In this document: positions 37,401 to 50,160 of the stretch, piece by piece | How the letters are laid out: the number at the start of each line of letters is the position of its first letter | Position numbering within the stretch: position 1 is the stretch's first letter | Origin: Strix aluco | Taxonomy: Eukaryota > Chordata > Aves > Strigiformes > Strigidae | NCBI RefSeq assembly: GCF_031877795.1 | Contig: NC_133932.1 | Coordinates: 27,034,180-27,098,179, forward strand | DNA length: 64,000 nucleotides | Reading direction: 5' to 3' | Program-made: the position numbers and the translations under genes | The notes under the pieces: generated by a model | What the model saw: the letters and a program-made list of their open reading frames with translations, nothing else | What the model was told of the DNA's origin: nothing | The model's database searches: none

Positions 37401-40400
37401 GGGTTTAGTGTTTTAGGAACAAGTTCTACCTTTTTATACCACTACTGCATCTACAGCCTATAACAAGATTTGTATCAGATGTCACAGACTCTCTTTAGAA
37501 GAAGTTTATGTTTCAGGGCAATGGCAGGTAGTCATCACTTGCGAAAATCATATCCAAAAACTTCACTGACCTTATCTGAGGTATGTTAAATGACCTGTAT
37601 TAGAATAGAATAATAGTAAACAGTAGTGGTATGCTCAGTTTTAACTGCACAAGAAAAACTGCAATCATACTGGTACACAGAAGGAATCTCAGAAGATGAT
37701 TCGGTAGAAGTTTTATGTTTCTTAAAATTTTCCAGTTATTGATAATGTCTGATTTGGAAGGTTGTTATTTTTCATAGTATAATTTCTGTTCAATAGCAGT
37801 GACCTAACTCTTGCCAGAGATTCTTAGAGTACAGTTGTGCTTAATGCTATAGAAACACAACAGTGTGACAATTTCTTTCAGAGAAAGTTCAGATTTAGTT
37901 GAGCTGGACAGCTGAAAAAAAATTTTGGATACCCCATGACTTACAAATGGTTCTGAGTTCTCTTAGCTTTCCAAAAGAAAAGTATCATCTGATAGCTACA
38001 CAATAAACTAAATTATTCTAACACCAGGAATCAATCAGAAATAATTAAAAAATATACGGAGGCTGTATATATGCAAATATCATATGAGAAATTTCATAAC
38101 AATCCCTTCAAAAAATGTAATGTGCAACTTGAAAGACTGAATAATCTGATTTTCTTAGAAGTATATTTCAAATGCTTCTTGATTTGCAGTAATTGATACC
38201 TCCTAATTTGAGGGACCTTTTCAAGTCTGGACTAATCCCCGTTTTCTTTTTAAAAGGAGAGCGATTGTGTAGTAGTTGTCACTGTGAAGATTCATTACCA
38301 TCTCAAAAACTGTTGTTAAAAAATTATTTAGAAATAATAAATGGGAGTTATCAGTACTTGAAGTAGCTTTAATTTAGCCACTGAGGCATCAGAAGTGGCA
38401 ATATAAGAGTTTGATGTGGAGTAATTGACTCTCAGCAGGTAAGCTGGTTAACACTCAGTTCCTTCCTGCCATGGATAGCCTTCTAATATAAACTTCTAAT
38501 ATTTGACCAGCCAGCTTAAAATTAACTTGGCTATCTCTTTACAGTGCCGCAGTAGCTGTGTTGTCTTTGTGTGGTAACTGCTGTGACGTGCTGGCCTAAA
38601 TTGGTTTCTGAATCCTCTTTTTTTTCTTTCTCCCTCATTCCAAAATAATAGTAATACATGCTCATTCATATAGTAAGACATATTTTTCTTTTAGGAAGCT
38701 AGAATTTAATTTCTGTAGTCCAAGTCCACCTTGTATAAAAGTTCAGTTCCCATAAGTTAAACCCCTGCCTTCCTTTCAGCTGACTGGAAGAGAGATTCAG
38801 ATGTTTTATCCTTGAGATCACCACCTTGAGCCTCAACATTGAAGATACCTAAAAACAGCAGATGGATTTCTTACTGTACCAGATGAAATAGAACAAGCTA
38901 AATACGGTGCCAAGATAGATAACCTGTTTTAAGACATCTCTTTTATGTCAAATGACCCTTCACATTATACTCAAGTAATAGTCATTCCTCAATTATCACT
39001 ATTGAGAGTGTTACCATACTGCAGTATGTAGTGGTTCCTATTCCATATGCTTAGAAAGTAGGTCCAAAGACAGGCATTCACATGAAAAATGCCCAGATTT
39101 TTATTGCTGTGCCGTCTGTGCTGAATAATTCTGTAGTTTCTGGCTTACATTGACACCATTGTGAAAACTGATGACAAAGAGGGGGAAATAATATCAGATT
39201 CATTCAAAAATTATTCCTGCAATAGCTGAAATCTATAGATTTGTCAGATAATATGTATTTAAACATTTGGCTTAAGGAAAGTTAACATTTTGAGCAACGG
39301 TATGTGTGGAAGGGCAGGCTACGGATCTGTCTGAGAAGGGAATGGACCAATCTTAACTGTACTATTTGGGTAGTATGATACCTATCACATTCTCTCAGTG
39401 CTTGTCCCTGCCGTTTTAAAATTCTTCATACATCATTTTCCTTTTCCTTTCTGTAGGAGTGAGGAAAAAACTGCGTATATGCATATTTTGTGTGTGTCTA
39501 GAACAGCTTAGTAGAAACCTTAATCAAAGAACTGAGATTTTAGTGAGAGGTTTCTACCATCTTTTGAATGTGATGAGATTTATAGTCATCCGCTCTTGCA
39601 GAAGAGGCTTCCAAAGTATGAGTCCAGTTCTTGAAAAAGTTCTGTTTCCTGTTATGATCCTTCCTGCAGGAAGGATGCTATAGTATATTTGTAGCTTTCT
39701 CTGAATTTGAAAAACAGTTTACAGATACAGAAATGCAGTTATTTATAAAGACCTAAAATAATTTTGTATGGGTTTGGGAAGACTAGATCTCAAATAGTTT
39801 TGTATATACAATGATTGCTTTTAGTTTCAGCAAAATGGAAATAAGGAGTTGCGTAAACCTTAATTATACCTGTTAATTATATTTCTCAAAATAAGTAACA
39901 AATTTGAATTACCGTTGTAAGAAATTTTTGTGGCGATTTGAAATGTCTGCTGTACTCTGCAGTATTTTTTCTATAGGTGCACGACAGTAGTGGAGAAATT
40001 ACTTTAAAAAAATCAAATTTATTGACAAATTAATATTTTACTCCTTCAACGTGTTTATTGAGATACATTGGTCTGTTTGTGGAAGGTGTTGGTTTAGGTC
40101 TCTGACCTGCTCCCCAGTCTTTGACCTGGCAGGTGCTGCCTGCACTAACTCTAACCCTGCAGTCATGATCCTAGCGAGTGGCATCCATCAGCGCAAGTCC
40201 TTGGAAATACGCTGCTAAGTCTCTTCCTAGAGCTGCATGCCAGGTGGGCGCTAACAGGAGCCACTCTTGGTGTTGCCTGCAAGTACAGGACGTGCAGATA
40301 CTTCTGGGATCAGAGCTGTGTAACCAAGGGTGGTGTGTAGCCCGGTGCAGGGAGAAGGGATTCTCACAGACAAGCTACTTCATGTTGTTAACAACCCGGA

Positions 40401-40535
40401 TAGTGATCTTGCTTGCTTGTGGGTCTTTTGCATTCAGAGGCAGGAATTTGGATTTCTAGGTTGTTAATGATAATGCTAATTATACAAGAAGATTCTTAGC
40501 AGTTAGAATGCTAGGTTTCAGGGGTTTTGATTCCT

Positions 40536-40555
40536 CCCCCCCCCCCCCCCCCCCC
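40536..40555. repeat. C20 homopolymer
   Basis: Twenty consecutive C residues in AT-rich DNA, preceded by TTCCT and followed by TC. It is the second poly-C tract of nearly the same length in 6 kb. As with any such run, the exact length is uncertain. Confidence 0.9.
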
Positions 40556-40968
40556 TCAAATACTGAATGGCTATGATGTTATGTTGCTGAAAAAATTCAG
40601 AGCATTTGGGACATAAATTACTAGTCTATTCACTGCTTAAAGATGAACCCGAACTATCTGGGGATGAATTTCCCAGACTGAATTGTATGAAGCCAGAACC
40701 TACAATATCTCTTTTTATGCTGAAGGCAGGTACTAACTCCAGACAGTTCTAGGCACCTGGTTTCAGTGCTGCAAACTAGACAGCTAATCTCTCGCAGTTC
40801 CTAGTAAAGAGCTTGGTGCTCTGGACTACAAAGAGTTCTGGACTAAAAAAGTTCTCCTGCAGAAGTCTCTCTCTTGTCACTCTGTAGCAATATCTGGCTG
40901 GTTAGATACCATTTCTGGAGCACAAGTGATATACAGCCTTCTTAAGAAACCCTGGCATAATTCCAGGA

Positions 40969-41048
40969 TTTAAACAACATTTATTACATTTATAAACAAT
41001 TTCAAAAATTTAAAAAACATTTATTGCATTTATAAAAAATTTAAAAAT
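40969..41048 (+). repeat. 40-bp tandem duplication
   Basis: Two adjacent 40-bp units both begin TTTAAA(C/A)AACATTTATT and continue with (A/G)CATTTATAAA(C/A)AATTT. They differ at only a few positions, and a partial third copy (TTTAAAAATTCTTGCATTTA) follows. The unit is extremely AT-rich. No coding or transposon identity is apparent. Confidence 0.8.
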
Positions 41049-44000
41049 TCTTGCATTTAATATATTATTCTATACTAAGCCGTATTTTTAAACAAAAAGT
41101 TTACAAAGGTAAATTCTGTCTTTCTCAATTTTAACACCATGGTTACAGAGGAACCTGTCAACTGATGTTCTCTGCCCTCTCTCCCTTTCTGATTTTGCAA
41201 ATTAATTCATTTTGGGAGAGGGAGAGCCAGAAGAGAAAATAGCAAAAAAGACGCATTTGCAATGTCTGACTGCCAGGAAATAAATATATCCCACTGATTT
41301 CTCTATATGCCATATTTCATCAAGAAAGTCATGTTTTTCAGGTGACTACTTTTTTTCTGTGTGTTAATTAAAAACGTTGTTATATAGGCAGCGAAGGCCC
41401 AGCCTTGTTGCCCTTTGCTCATGGGAGTTTATACAGATGGCAGGATTAGACATGGCTGATCTCAAATCTCATCCTGTGGTGACTCTGAGTTGTAACATCA
41501 CCACCAACTTCAGAGGACAACGTGTAGGACTAGTGAGTGTCATTGGCTGACTTTGCCCATGAGAAAGCTGAAGACATTATCAGTGTGACCAGTTCCATTT
41601 TTCCTTGTTTCATTTGCATGGGCTTTCTCCATCTTCTGTTACAATCTTGAATCTTGTATTTCAGAAAGCTGTAACATATGTTCTATGTTTCATATGAAAA
41701 TTGTCTGGCTTCTTCTAATTACAATAGCTCCTTGTTCTGCTGCCAAGCAAATGGCATCATCGGCTACTTGGTTTATACAGGTTAATACAGAATAAAGACA
41801 ACAACAGAAATACACTGCTATTTTTCCTTCCTTATATCCTGTCTTGTGACAAGAATCCCTCCCCCTGCCAAATTCACTGGTTAACAACAAAGTTGGTTTC
41901 AACAACTGTCTCACTATAGCGTCTGTGGAGCATAATACAGTAGAGCCAGGATAGTATTAAAAAACTGACTTACTGTTATTGTTTTGATGTTTTAGTAAAC
42001 TTTATTTGACTTGTATCCTCTCCTAAACAGAGATGATACTCTTTTCTTGTATCCACATAGAATGGGGCATCTACAATCCCAATAATAAAAAATAGCATAA
42101 ATAATTTTCTTTAAGGAAGTGTTTTATTAACATCAGCAGACAAAAATGTTTACTGCAAGAGATACAGTGTCACCACAAAGACTCCAGAAGTGAACAGAGG
42201 TGGTCGTTTACTCAGCCTGGCGATTCTGGGTTGCTTGTATCTTTTATTCCTATTAACAGAAGTTTTTGTCACTCAACATTTTTGGAAGTTATGTAAACGA
42301 ATTTGGCTGAATCTCAAACACTGATTTACCAGAAAACATTTTTTAAAACCTAAAAATGTGTTTACTTTGCCCAAGGGAAATGCCTTGAGGAAAGGATAAG
42401 GACTTCACATTCCCTAGCTTTACGTGATTAATTTTTGTCAACAAAATTAAGACTTTAATGTCTAAGGACTCCCTCTGTATTCAACAGAGAGAAAGAGGAT
42501 CTTGCAGGGGATTCCTGACCAGCAGTTTGACTCAGATATTGTGCTACCCTTCAGAGGATGCTTGTGAGAGAGACAAGAAAACTGTCTTAGATACCCTTGG
42601 CAGTATGTGAGGCATGGACTTGCATTGGTGGTCCCAGTTTTTCAGTGCTGGCGGCTGGCTGCTAGGTCTGGGCTCTCCTGACAGGGTGCCATGCACAGAT
42701 GCAGAGGGAGGTACCAGTTTTCACCCACTGTCATGCCCTGTCTCCTGCAGAACTGCTGCAGAAAAGGGGGTGAGTTAGGACCATCTTGTGTGCCTGGTAC
42801 CTGACTTGTGGGCCACCAGTTCAGTCACCTGTTCTTAGGAATATCAGTCCCTCCTTTCTCTTCCCTTACAGGTTCTCTGTCATACCTGGCTTTTGTTTTT
42901 CAAGAATATTGTAGATGATGTATCTGACATTTTGGGGCAACATCTTCTTGCTCATGCTTACACCAGGCAAATTATATGACATTAAGTTCTAACTAATGCT
43001 TTGCTCCACTTGCAGTTGTCAGCTGTGGGTGATAACATCTGTATTCAGAAAGGACTGACTGTGCCTTTGCACTTGAAGAGTGGTCTCAGGAACATGTGCA
43101 AGTGCCACAGGTCCTCTGACCTGCCACGTACTGCCCCCAGACCTGTCGCACAGGCTGACCATGAGGACCCTGCTCGGTTGTATCTATCAGACTAGAGTTG
43201 CTCAGGTGTTTGAAGTTATGGGTGGACCTTCACCCATATCTGGAATTGTCTTTCCAACTTCACAACTTGGGATCTACCTAAAACTGCACTTCAGAGAGGT
43301 CACCAATAGACTCTAAAGATAATGTATGCACTGACTGATTTACTTTAGACAATCCTCTAGGTGGGCACTGACCTGCATTTTCGTGCTGGACAGTCTCTGT
43401 TAAGAAGTCCCGTATCTTGCTGTCCTCTTTTGCACTGCACTGCTATATCCTCTTATTTAGTTAGTATTAAACTTTTACTCAAACAGAATGCTTTAAATAT
43501 CTGGATCTTGAAATTCATTGCCAGATTCTTTAGTATTCCTCCTTCTCATCTCATAAAATCACTCAGGTCTCCTACAGCAATTAAGACATAAAAAACTTCC
43601 CTGAATCTGAAACTTTGGTGAGTACAAAAGTCTGAAGGCTACTACTGGCTCCTCTGAGTATAATGGCTATGCTATTTTGTTGTTATCAGTGTTTCTTTTT
43701 ATTAACAGATACTATGGGTTTTTTTCTGATTTAGCCTGGCAGCCCAATGTTAAAGTAGGTGAGAATCTGATTTTACTTACAGAACATTTCATTTATTTAA
43801 GGCTATTTGAAATTACTTGTTTAATGAATGTATCGCAACTTAGCTGATGACCTCATCCTCTTTCTGCGCAATTACAGTTCTGAATAACAAAGCGGGCCAT
43901 ATGTATCCAGGGGAAACTGAATCACTTAAGCAGAAAATAGTCTGTCAAAACACTACATAAATGCTATACATGCTAACTGAGCCTGGTAAGTTGAGAGATT

Positions 44001-45127
44001 TCCAGTGTTTCCTGAAAGTTTAGTCCCTGAACCAAGTCAAAAAATGATCCACCACTCCTCAAGGTAAAATACAAGTCACAAGTCAAACAACTAGTCCTTT
44101 TAAGGAACAGTGAATATATGTAAATTGGTGATCATTTTAGAGCTCCTTGGTTTGACTCATTAATTTACTTTATCAATAAAGAAATTTTCTGCATCAAGAA
44201 CTTCACTGCCACCCTCCTCACAGAGATGGAACCTAATGCGCTAAAGTACAGGCTGACATAAAAAGGGTTTGAAGTCTACAGTGCTAATCAGAGGTGTGCC
44301 TGTATTGAAGAGTAGCTCTTACAGTACATTTGGCATAGCACATTGAAAAGACCTTCAATATTTATTTCTATTTTGTAATGAGAGCTTTAAAAACCTCCTC
44401 TCATAGGGAGAAGACTTGAAGTGAGGGGAAGGGGCTTCTTCGCTTAGTGATTCCTTTCAGTGGTTCACTGCTCTGCAGTGGCTCTCTAAACTGCTGTGGA
44501 TTTTAACATTTACTCGAGCACAGTTGGGCATTTTTTTTTTTTCCTGGCATCTTTCATTCAGATATAAATAGCTACTACAGCGATATTACCAAGAATATTT
44601 TTAAAGAAATAACCACTGAAGCCATAAAAAAAGTCTTGAACTAAGGCCTTTCAGAATGATTACCATCATTTTTATGCTCCTATTCTGAGCACACATGAGG
44701 CTGCCTAGGAACTGTAAACTTAGGAAAAGAAATAGAAAGGTGTATGACGAATACAGTAGGTGGGATCTTTAGTGTAGTTTGTTCAGAGATTCTTTTTGTT
44801 AATGCAGCATTATTTCTGTCAAAATTGAAGTGCTTTGGAAAATATGCTAAGTTGATGAAAATCTGTTCAAAGGAGAACTGATAAAGCACTAAAAAAAAAA
44901 ATAGTAGTCCAGGAAAGAGTGTTTTGACCATTTTTAGAAAATTTTAAAATGTGAATTGTTTTATTTAAAACAATACAAAGAAATTTTAACTCTGTATGAA
45001 ATCTATTGCAACTAAAGAACAATAGAATTATTAGGTTGAAATGAGAAAAAAATTTTCAGCATGAAGTTTCCCGTGAAATGCAAAATCCAGTCCCTGGCCA
45101 GGTCTGTTTGGTGACAATTTCCTAAAT
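41049..45127. other. Intergenic, nothing specific recognised
   Basis: AT-rich sequence with a modestly GC-richer patch at about 42.6-42.8 kb. Open frames are short and unremarkable. No RNA gene, long homopolymer or identifiable transposon was seen. Confidence 0.6.
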
Positions 45128-45188
45128 CTGTAAATATGTTTGATTCATAGAATCATGAATCATGATTCTGTAAATACTTTTGATTGAT
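45128..45188 (+). repeat. 40-bp-period duplication enclosing a perfect palindrome
   Basis: CTGTAAATATGTTTGATTCAT at 45128 recurs 40 bp later as CTGTAAATACTTTTGATTGAT (18 of 21 identical). Between them lies a perfect inverted repeat with 10-bp arms, AGAATCATGA and TCATGATTCT, around one base (45149-45169). The ATTCATAGAATCATG portion resembles the terminal repeat of CR1 elements, so an old CR1 tail is one possible source. Confidence 0.7.
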
Positions 45189-45617
45189 GGTTTTTAAAGG
45201 GAAAGAAAATTCTTGAATGTCAACTCACAAATGCAAGTGGATTAAAATCTCCCGAGCCACCTGCTTGCTTTAGTGGGGATGGCTTGAACATTGTGTAGGT
45301 TGGTGTTCAGTTGCTGGCTCCTGACAACTTGTGAGCTCAAGCTGACCTCTGTATATTTTAAATTGGGTATTACCTTTGAAACACGTCAGATGAGCTGTTA
45401 CCACATCTCATATGTCACCATGGGGTGCCATGCTATAGGTCTCACTGGGAGCTGGACAGTGATTGCAGAAGAAAGCTGGGAAATTGTGTTATCATAAAGA
45501 ACACCTTCATAAGTGGAAAAAGTGTTGGCGGGGGCAGATGCTATTAGTGTGAAGGAAGCAGAGCCCATTCATTAGCTCTTCTTTCTATGTGGGAAATTAA
45601 AACACGAAATAAAGAGG

Positions 45618-45701
45618 ACTAGTTGCACTGTGCAACTAGTTGCTGTGCAATGAGCATTGCACTGTGCTTTGAATATAACAACCACTGAATATAACAACCA
45701 T
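45618..45701. repeat. Cluster of two hairpins and a 16-bp tandem repeat
   Basis: The first perfect inverted repeat has arms ACTAGTTGCA and TGCAACTAGT around CTG (45618-45640). The second has arms TGCAATG and CATTGCA around AG (45646-45661). They are followed by two 16-bp direct repeats, TGAATATAACAACCAC and TGAATATAACAACCAT (45670-45701). All three lie within 84 bp. No RNA or transposon family is recognised; the terminal inverted repeat of an old small DNA transposon is conceivable. Confidence 0.8.
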
Positions 45702-48700
45702 CTAGTGGCCAGATTTCTTTTTTCTCTGGAGATTTTGACCTATTTCCTGTGGAAGTAGACTTTTTGTGTCACATCCATGCACTTCCCATCACTTTGTAAT
45801 CTGAAGAAGAAATCCAGTCTGCCAAACTAATTAGCTAGAATTCTTCTACGTAGGAGACCACGTAGGAGTGTGTAGACCTTAGAGGAGTGTTTGTCACCAA
45901 ATGAACGTGTCTGTGCTAGTTCAGAATGCCCTTCAAGCTATGTCTGACATATTCCTCTGTTCAAATGAGTTACTCCTTCTTGTGGGTGGAATGAAGAATC
46001 TTGTCCTTCATCTTAATTTGTATACACTAGGTTCATGATGGAGTAACTTAGTCACACAAAGGAATGCATATATCACCTCCCTTCTACACCATGCAAAGCT
46101 GCTGTGAGCCAAGGAGTTGTACAGCTAACAGATTAGTAAAACTGGGCCTGTGATGTCTACCAAAACAATCGGGTTGCAAGCTCTGCATAGTCAAGTTAAA
46201 AATCTAATTTAGCTATTTGTATGGGTTCTTAATCGTACATGTACAAGTTAACATTAAAGTTAGAATTAATTACATCTCTCAACTCATCCATCTAAATGAA
46301 CAATGCTTTGCTGAATGTAGCTTTGTTTTTTATAAATATCCTCCCATTGTATAGCAACTGAATATTCCTATTTTATCTTGGCCTCTGTGTGTGGGAGAGG
46401 CACTCTGAAAACTAAATATATCCAGTATTAATTAAAGTATGTATCTAGGAAGGACAGCAGGACGATTCTTCTTTATAGTTTTATAATGAGAGTTGTCTGT
46501 ACGTGAAAAGAAACTCAGGCATTCAACATTTTTACTTCAATTTTAGATCTATCTTTACATCTGTGAGAGCGAGCAACAATTGGCTCCTATATTTTACAAC
46601 CTGGTACTTATGAAAAATGAGCTTTTGTGAAATTGAGTTTTACGAATAGTCAGAAAATGGGACGAAACAATGCACAGGGAAAAAGGAAACTGAGAACAAA
46701 ACATGGAGAAAATGATAAAGATTTTTGGCATCTAATGAAAAGGGAGAGAGAAATGCCTACAAAATATGAATCTGAACACGAAAGTCTTGCTGAATCCTAA
46801 AAATGACATGCAGTATGTTAGATCATAATTTTCCTTCTCTGTTATGTCTCTCGCCCTATTAATCCCCCTACATATACCACATTTGATGATTTCTCTTTGT
46901 GCTTATCTTCCTTCCTAATACCCCACATAAACTAGCAAACTTACAACAGCTTCCCTTGAAGCCCACAGAGCTGGGGTGTCGGTGTGTCGTGCCATGAGCC
47001 ATTTGCAGAGAGTTACCACCAGCCTAGCTGCAGCAGTGCGGTGCAGCGCTCTCAGCACGCACACCAGCTAGCGCGTGTATCAGCACCGTGCTGTCCCGAG
47101 GCCGTGATGCTGCCTGCGGTTCCCGGGCCTCTCTGCGCTGTGTAAACATGCCCACCGTATTTAATGATCTCGGCTGGTGGCTCTGAGGCAGAACTCGCAG
47201 GCCTTCTTTTGCTCTTGGCCGTCTGTGGTAACCATGGAACGGTTTCACCTCTACCTGGGATTCAGCAGGAGGCCACAAACCTGAAGGTGTTGTGAACTAA
47301 ATGCTCTGAACTCAGTGAACGAGAATTTTCCCACTGAATTAGTCTGCTTGGAAATGGGAGAAGTTACAAGTTTACTTCATCCACCAGGCAGGTACCCTGT
47401 TAGGCAGAGCACTTGCGATCATTCCTTGAACAAAGCAGTTTAGCCACTCTTTCAGTCCAGGGCTGAGGACAGAGACAGCCTGGCAAATGGCGCCGAGGTT
47501 GTTCAAGACAGAACGCCTCCAGCTGTCCCGTCTGTCTGTCCCTGCCGCAGCTGGCCAGGCAGGGTGGAGCACCTGCACGCATCTCAGCGCAAAGTCTGCT
47601 GTCTTGGCACAAACCAGCTTTCGTCAGCACTTTTAACAAAAATTGCTGGAGTTTGCATGTATGCACAGCCCCAGCCAGCTGCTTTTCTGCAGGGATGTTT
47701 TCCCCTGGTAAACAAGCAGTAACGAATTGTGGAGGGCCTAGAAGCAGAAGAAAGAAAGAATTAATAAGTATCCAAAGACTTCCAGACTTTTTTCCATGGT
47801 ATTGCAGAAATCAATCCTTAGCCCCATTTAAATAACTACACCAGAAGGCTATTACAAACATTCTCAACTGAATGAAAAAATATGCGGTATGCAAGCACCA
47901 AAGATGACAAATAAATATTTTGCAAAACTGCCTGTAATTATGCAAAGTAGATTTTATGCAAGAAGTGGCGCCACCTAAATGTCAACATAACATATGCACA
48001 TATTCAGAAAAGAGTGTCTTTTCAAACAAACTATTGCCACCATCCTGGAATAGCTTGAGTCTTCAATTACAAGTTAATCTATCCTAGTAAAATTAATTCT
48101 TTAATGTTGGGAGTGGTTGGTTTTTCACTAGTAACTGTATTCTTTCTACTCTTCTACATTGAAACAGTGAAGTGACATTAGAGGAGAAGGTAGGATTATC
48201 TCCTGTATGAACACCATACATGGCAACATGACAGTAGTTCTGCTGCAGCTTTCCTTATGGCAAGGTAAGAAATCTGAAGTTAGATGGCTCAGATGTTACC
48301 AAAGTTGGCTTATAGCTAGAGTTTTTTAATTTCTCACTTTAAACTCTGACCTGAGCAGTCGGTTTTGTACTAGCAACAATCCTGATACTTATGGTTTTCT
48401 TCCAACTACCCTCTTTTCTGCGTTTCCTGGTAAGTAGAACTGGTCTTGCGGCACTGGGCTGCAGCGCTTTGCTGCAGGCCTGGAGGGAACAGGGCTGTTC
48501 CAGCTACGGCAGTTAGTATCTGCTATCTGCTCCTGTGCCACGATGCGTGTACTTCACGCAGCTGCTCCAGGGACCTGGACTGAAGTTACAGCACTGTGTT
48601 TGAGAGTACAACTGCCTTGAAGAAGAGGAGGAGGATGCAAGTTTATATAGGTTGCAAACTCGAAACTCCCTTTTGTACAACTAGGTGTTGGTACAATAAG

Positions 48701-50155
48701 CTAGCTTCTAACTGCCTGCATTTTGAGAGCTTCCAGAAAGTCCGTGAAAAGGGTATCTGATGCATTGATGCTGCTGCAGTAATAGCTGTGGCAGAATCAG
48801 AAGTGTTGCAACTTCCTGAGCAGTAATAATAGATGGGTTGATACCATCTACTTCCTTAGTTTTTCTTTTCCTGCTTTGTCATAAGGGTGTCTGTCTGGCA
48901 GGGCTAGAAAAGGGAAGACACTTAAGTTTTGAAAGATTTGCAGTTGTAAGCAGCTGAGAAGGAAATGAGTATGAAGTCTTGTCAGAGGCAGACTACTACC
49001 CTGCAGGCTCTGCTGTGCAGTGGAGCAGGCTGAGTGCGGAGCTGTGGGTCCGAGCTCCACTACAGAGAGGGGACAGTAGTGAGTCTGAAAGGTAAGAGTC
49101 AGTTGATCTTTAGTAACTCCCCTGGTCATCTGTCAAAGTCTTAGGCATGTGCCTGTCAATAGAGTCATATCATTCATGAATCTAAGTTTAGGTCACTCTA
49201 AAAAGCGTAGCAGGGTTTAAGAAGAACATCTGAATGGATTAGAAGAAGCAACACTGATTCTGAGAAAATAGGTACCTTCATCTAGGACCTTTCCACATGA
49301 GTCCTCAAATCCATGACTGGTTGTGCCAAACTTGACTCTACGGTCCATACAACTTAGTATGAACCCTAAAGCCAAAGTTTTCCTTCCACTGAATTCCCCT
49401 AGTGAAGATCCAAACTCTTGTCATTGTGTGAATTAATAAACACACCCTTTGAATCACACAACCTTACACAAAGATGCTTGCTTATTACATTGATCTACGT
49501 GTCTTCTCTGTGAAGACTGGAGTTCCCTAGAATAGAAAACAGTTTAAATTCTCTTTTGTTGTATATCTGAAAGAAAAGAAACAAACAGGCAAACAACAAC
49601 AAAAAAACCCTGCACCCTATAAGGTGTGTTTGCCTGAACTTCTCACATTGTAGGTGTACATTTGGTGGGATGGGAAATTCTGTGTCTCTTGCCCTGTTTG
49701 TCTTGCTCTGTCACCATGTGCATGGAACTCGTATTTCCAGTGCAGCCATGACAGGCCGTGAAGGTGTGTGTTTGCAAAGCCTCAGAGAGTGGTGGAGACA
49801 CTGTGATGTGGTGGCCTCCCAGGCTGTATGCTGCAGAACTTCTACACCAGTCACCTAGCCTGGCGCAGAGGGCTGGTTGCCCTCATGCTGTGGGGTTTTT
49901 TTTTCCTCACACTCCCTCCTTGCTATTGAATATGTCCTTCTGCAGTTAACATTTTGCCATTCCTTAGTACTGTTTAGCTGTACCATTTCCCAGCCTTGGT
50001 TAACAAAAATAGAGCGAGCCCTCAGAATTAATAGCTCTGCCCCCATTTTCTAGATGGACCACTAAACTAAATGTATGAGACTTCACCTACCTCGAATGCT
50101 GACCAGCTACTGTTAAAAAAATATTCTGTGTCTCTGCCTTAATGCTTAGATAATC
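45702..50155. other. Intergenic, mixed composition
   Basis: Mostly AT-rich. Slightly GC-richer patches occur at 47.03-47.30 kb and 47.40-47.60 kb, and another lies at 48.43-48.60 kb. The 47 kb patches contain some CG dinucleotides but fall well short of a CpG island. Two consensus-like splice donors occur (CAAG|GTAAGA near 48264 and CTG|GTAAGT near 48430), but no matching coding exon is evident. Confidence 0.55.
47227..47240. promoter_or_regulatory. Candidate RFX X-box
   Basis: GGTAACCATGGAAC resembles the RFX palindrome (GTTGCCATGGCAAC) and lies in the CG-containing patch at 47.03-47.30 kb, close to a TGTAAACA forkhead-type motif. This is the second such X-box-like site in the window. Functional status is unknown. 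Confidence 0.3.
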
Positions 50156-50160
50156 AGTCC
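50156..50160 (+). repeat. Target-site duplication, left copy (AGTCC)
   Basis: AGTCC directly precedes the TG of the LTR and is repeated exactly after its terminal CA at 50766-50770. Confidence 0.85.

Larger units (their letters stand above)
34201..40968. other. Intergenic desert downstream of orphan island
   Basis: Moderately GC-rich up to about 34.8 kb and AT-rich afterwards. It holds two long poly-C tracts (34476-34496 and 40536-40555) and no other clear repeat. Open frames are short, and those crossing the first poly-C tract only encode homopolymer glycine on the minus strand. No exon was recognised. Confidence 0.65.

Noticed and set aside
47085-47105. REST/RE1-like half-site (TCAGCACC) in the 47 kb patch
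   Set aside because: Only the left half fits; the right half lacks the required GGACAGC block.
47964-47977. Second CTCF-like site on the minus strand (AGGTGGCGC core)
   Set aside because: Three of the first four core positions do not fit the CTCF pattern, so the match is only partial.
48240-48435. Two strong splice-donor-like sequences (CAAG|GTAAGA, CTG|GTAAGT)
   Set aside because: No coding exon or matching acceptor upstream could be recognised; isolated donors occur by chance.
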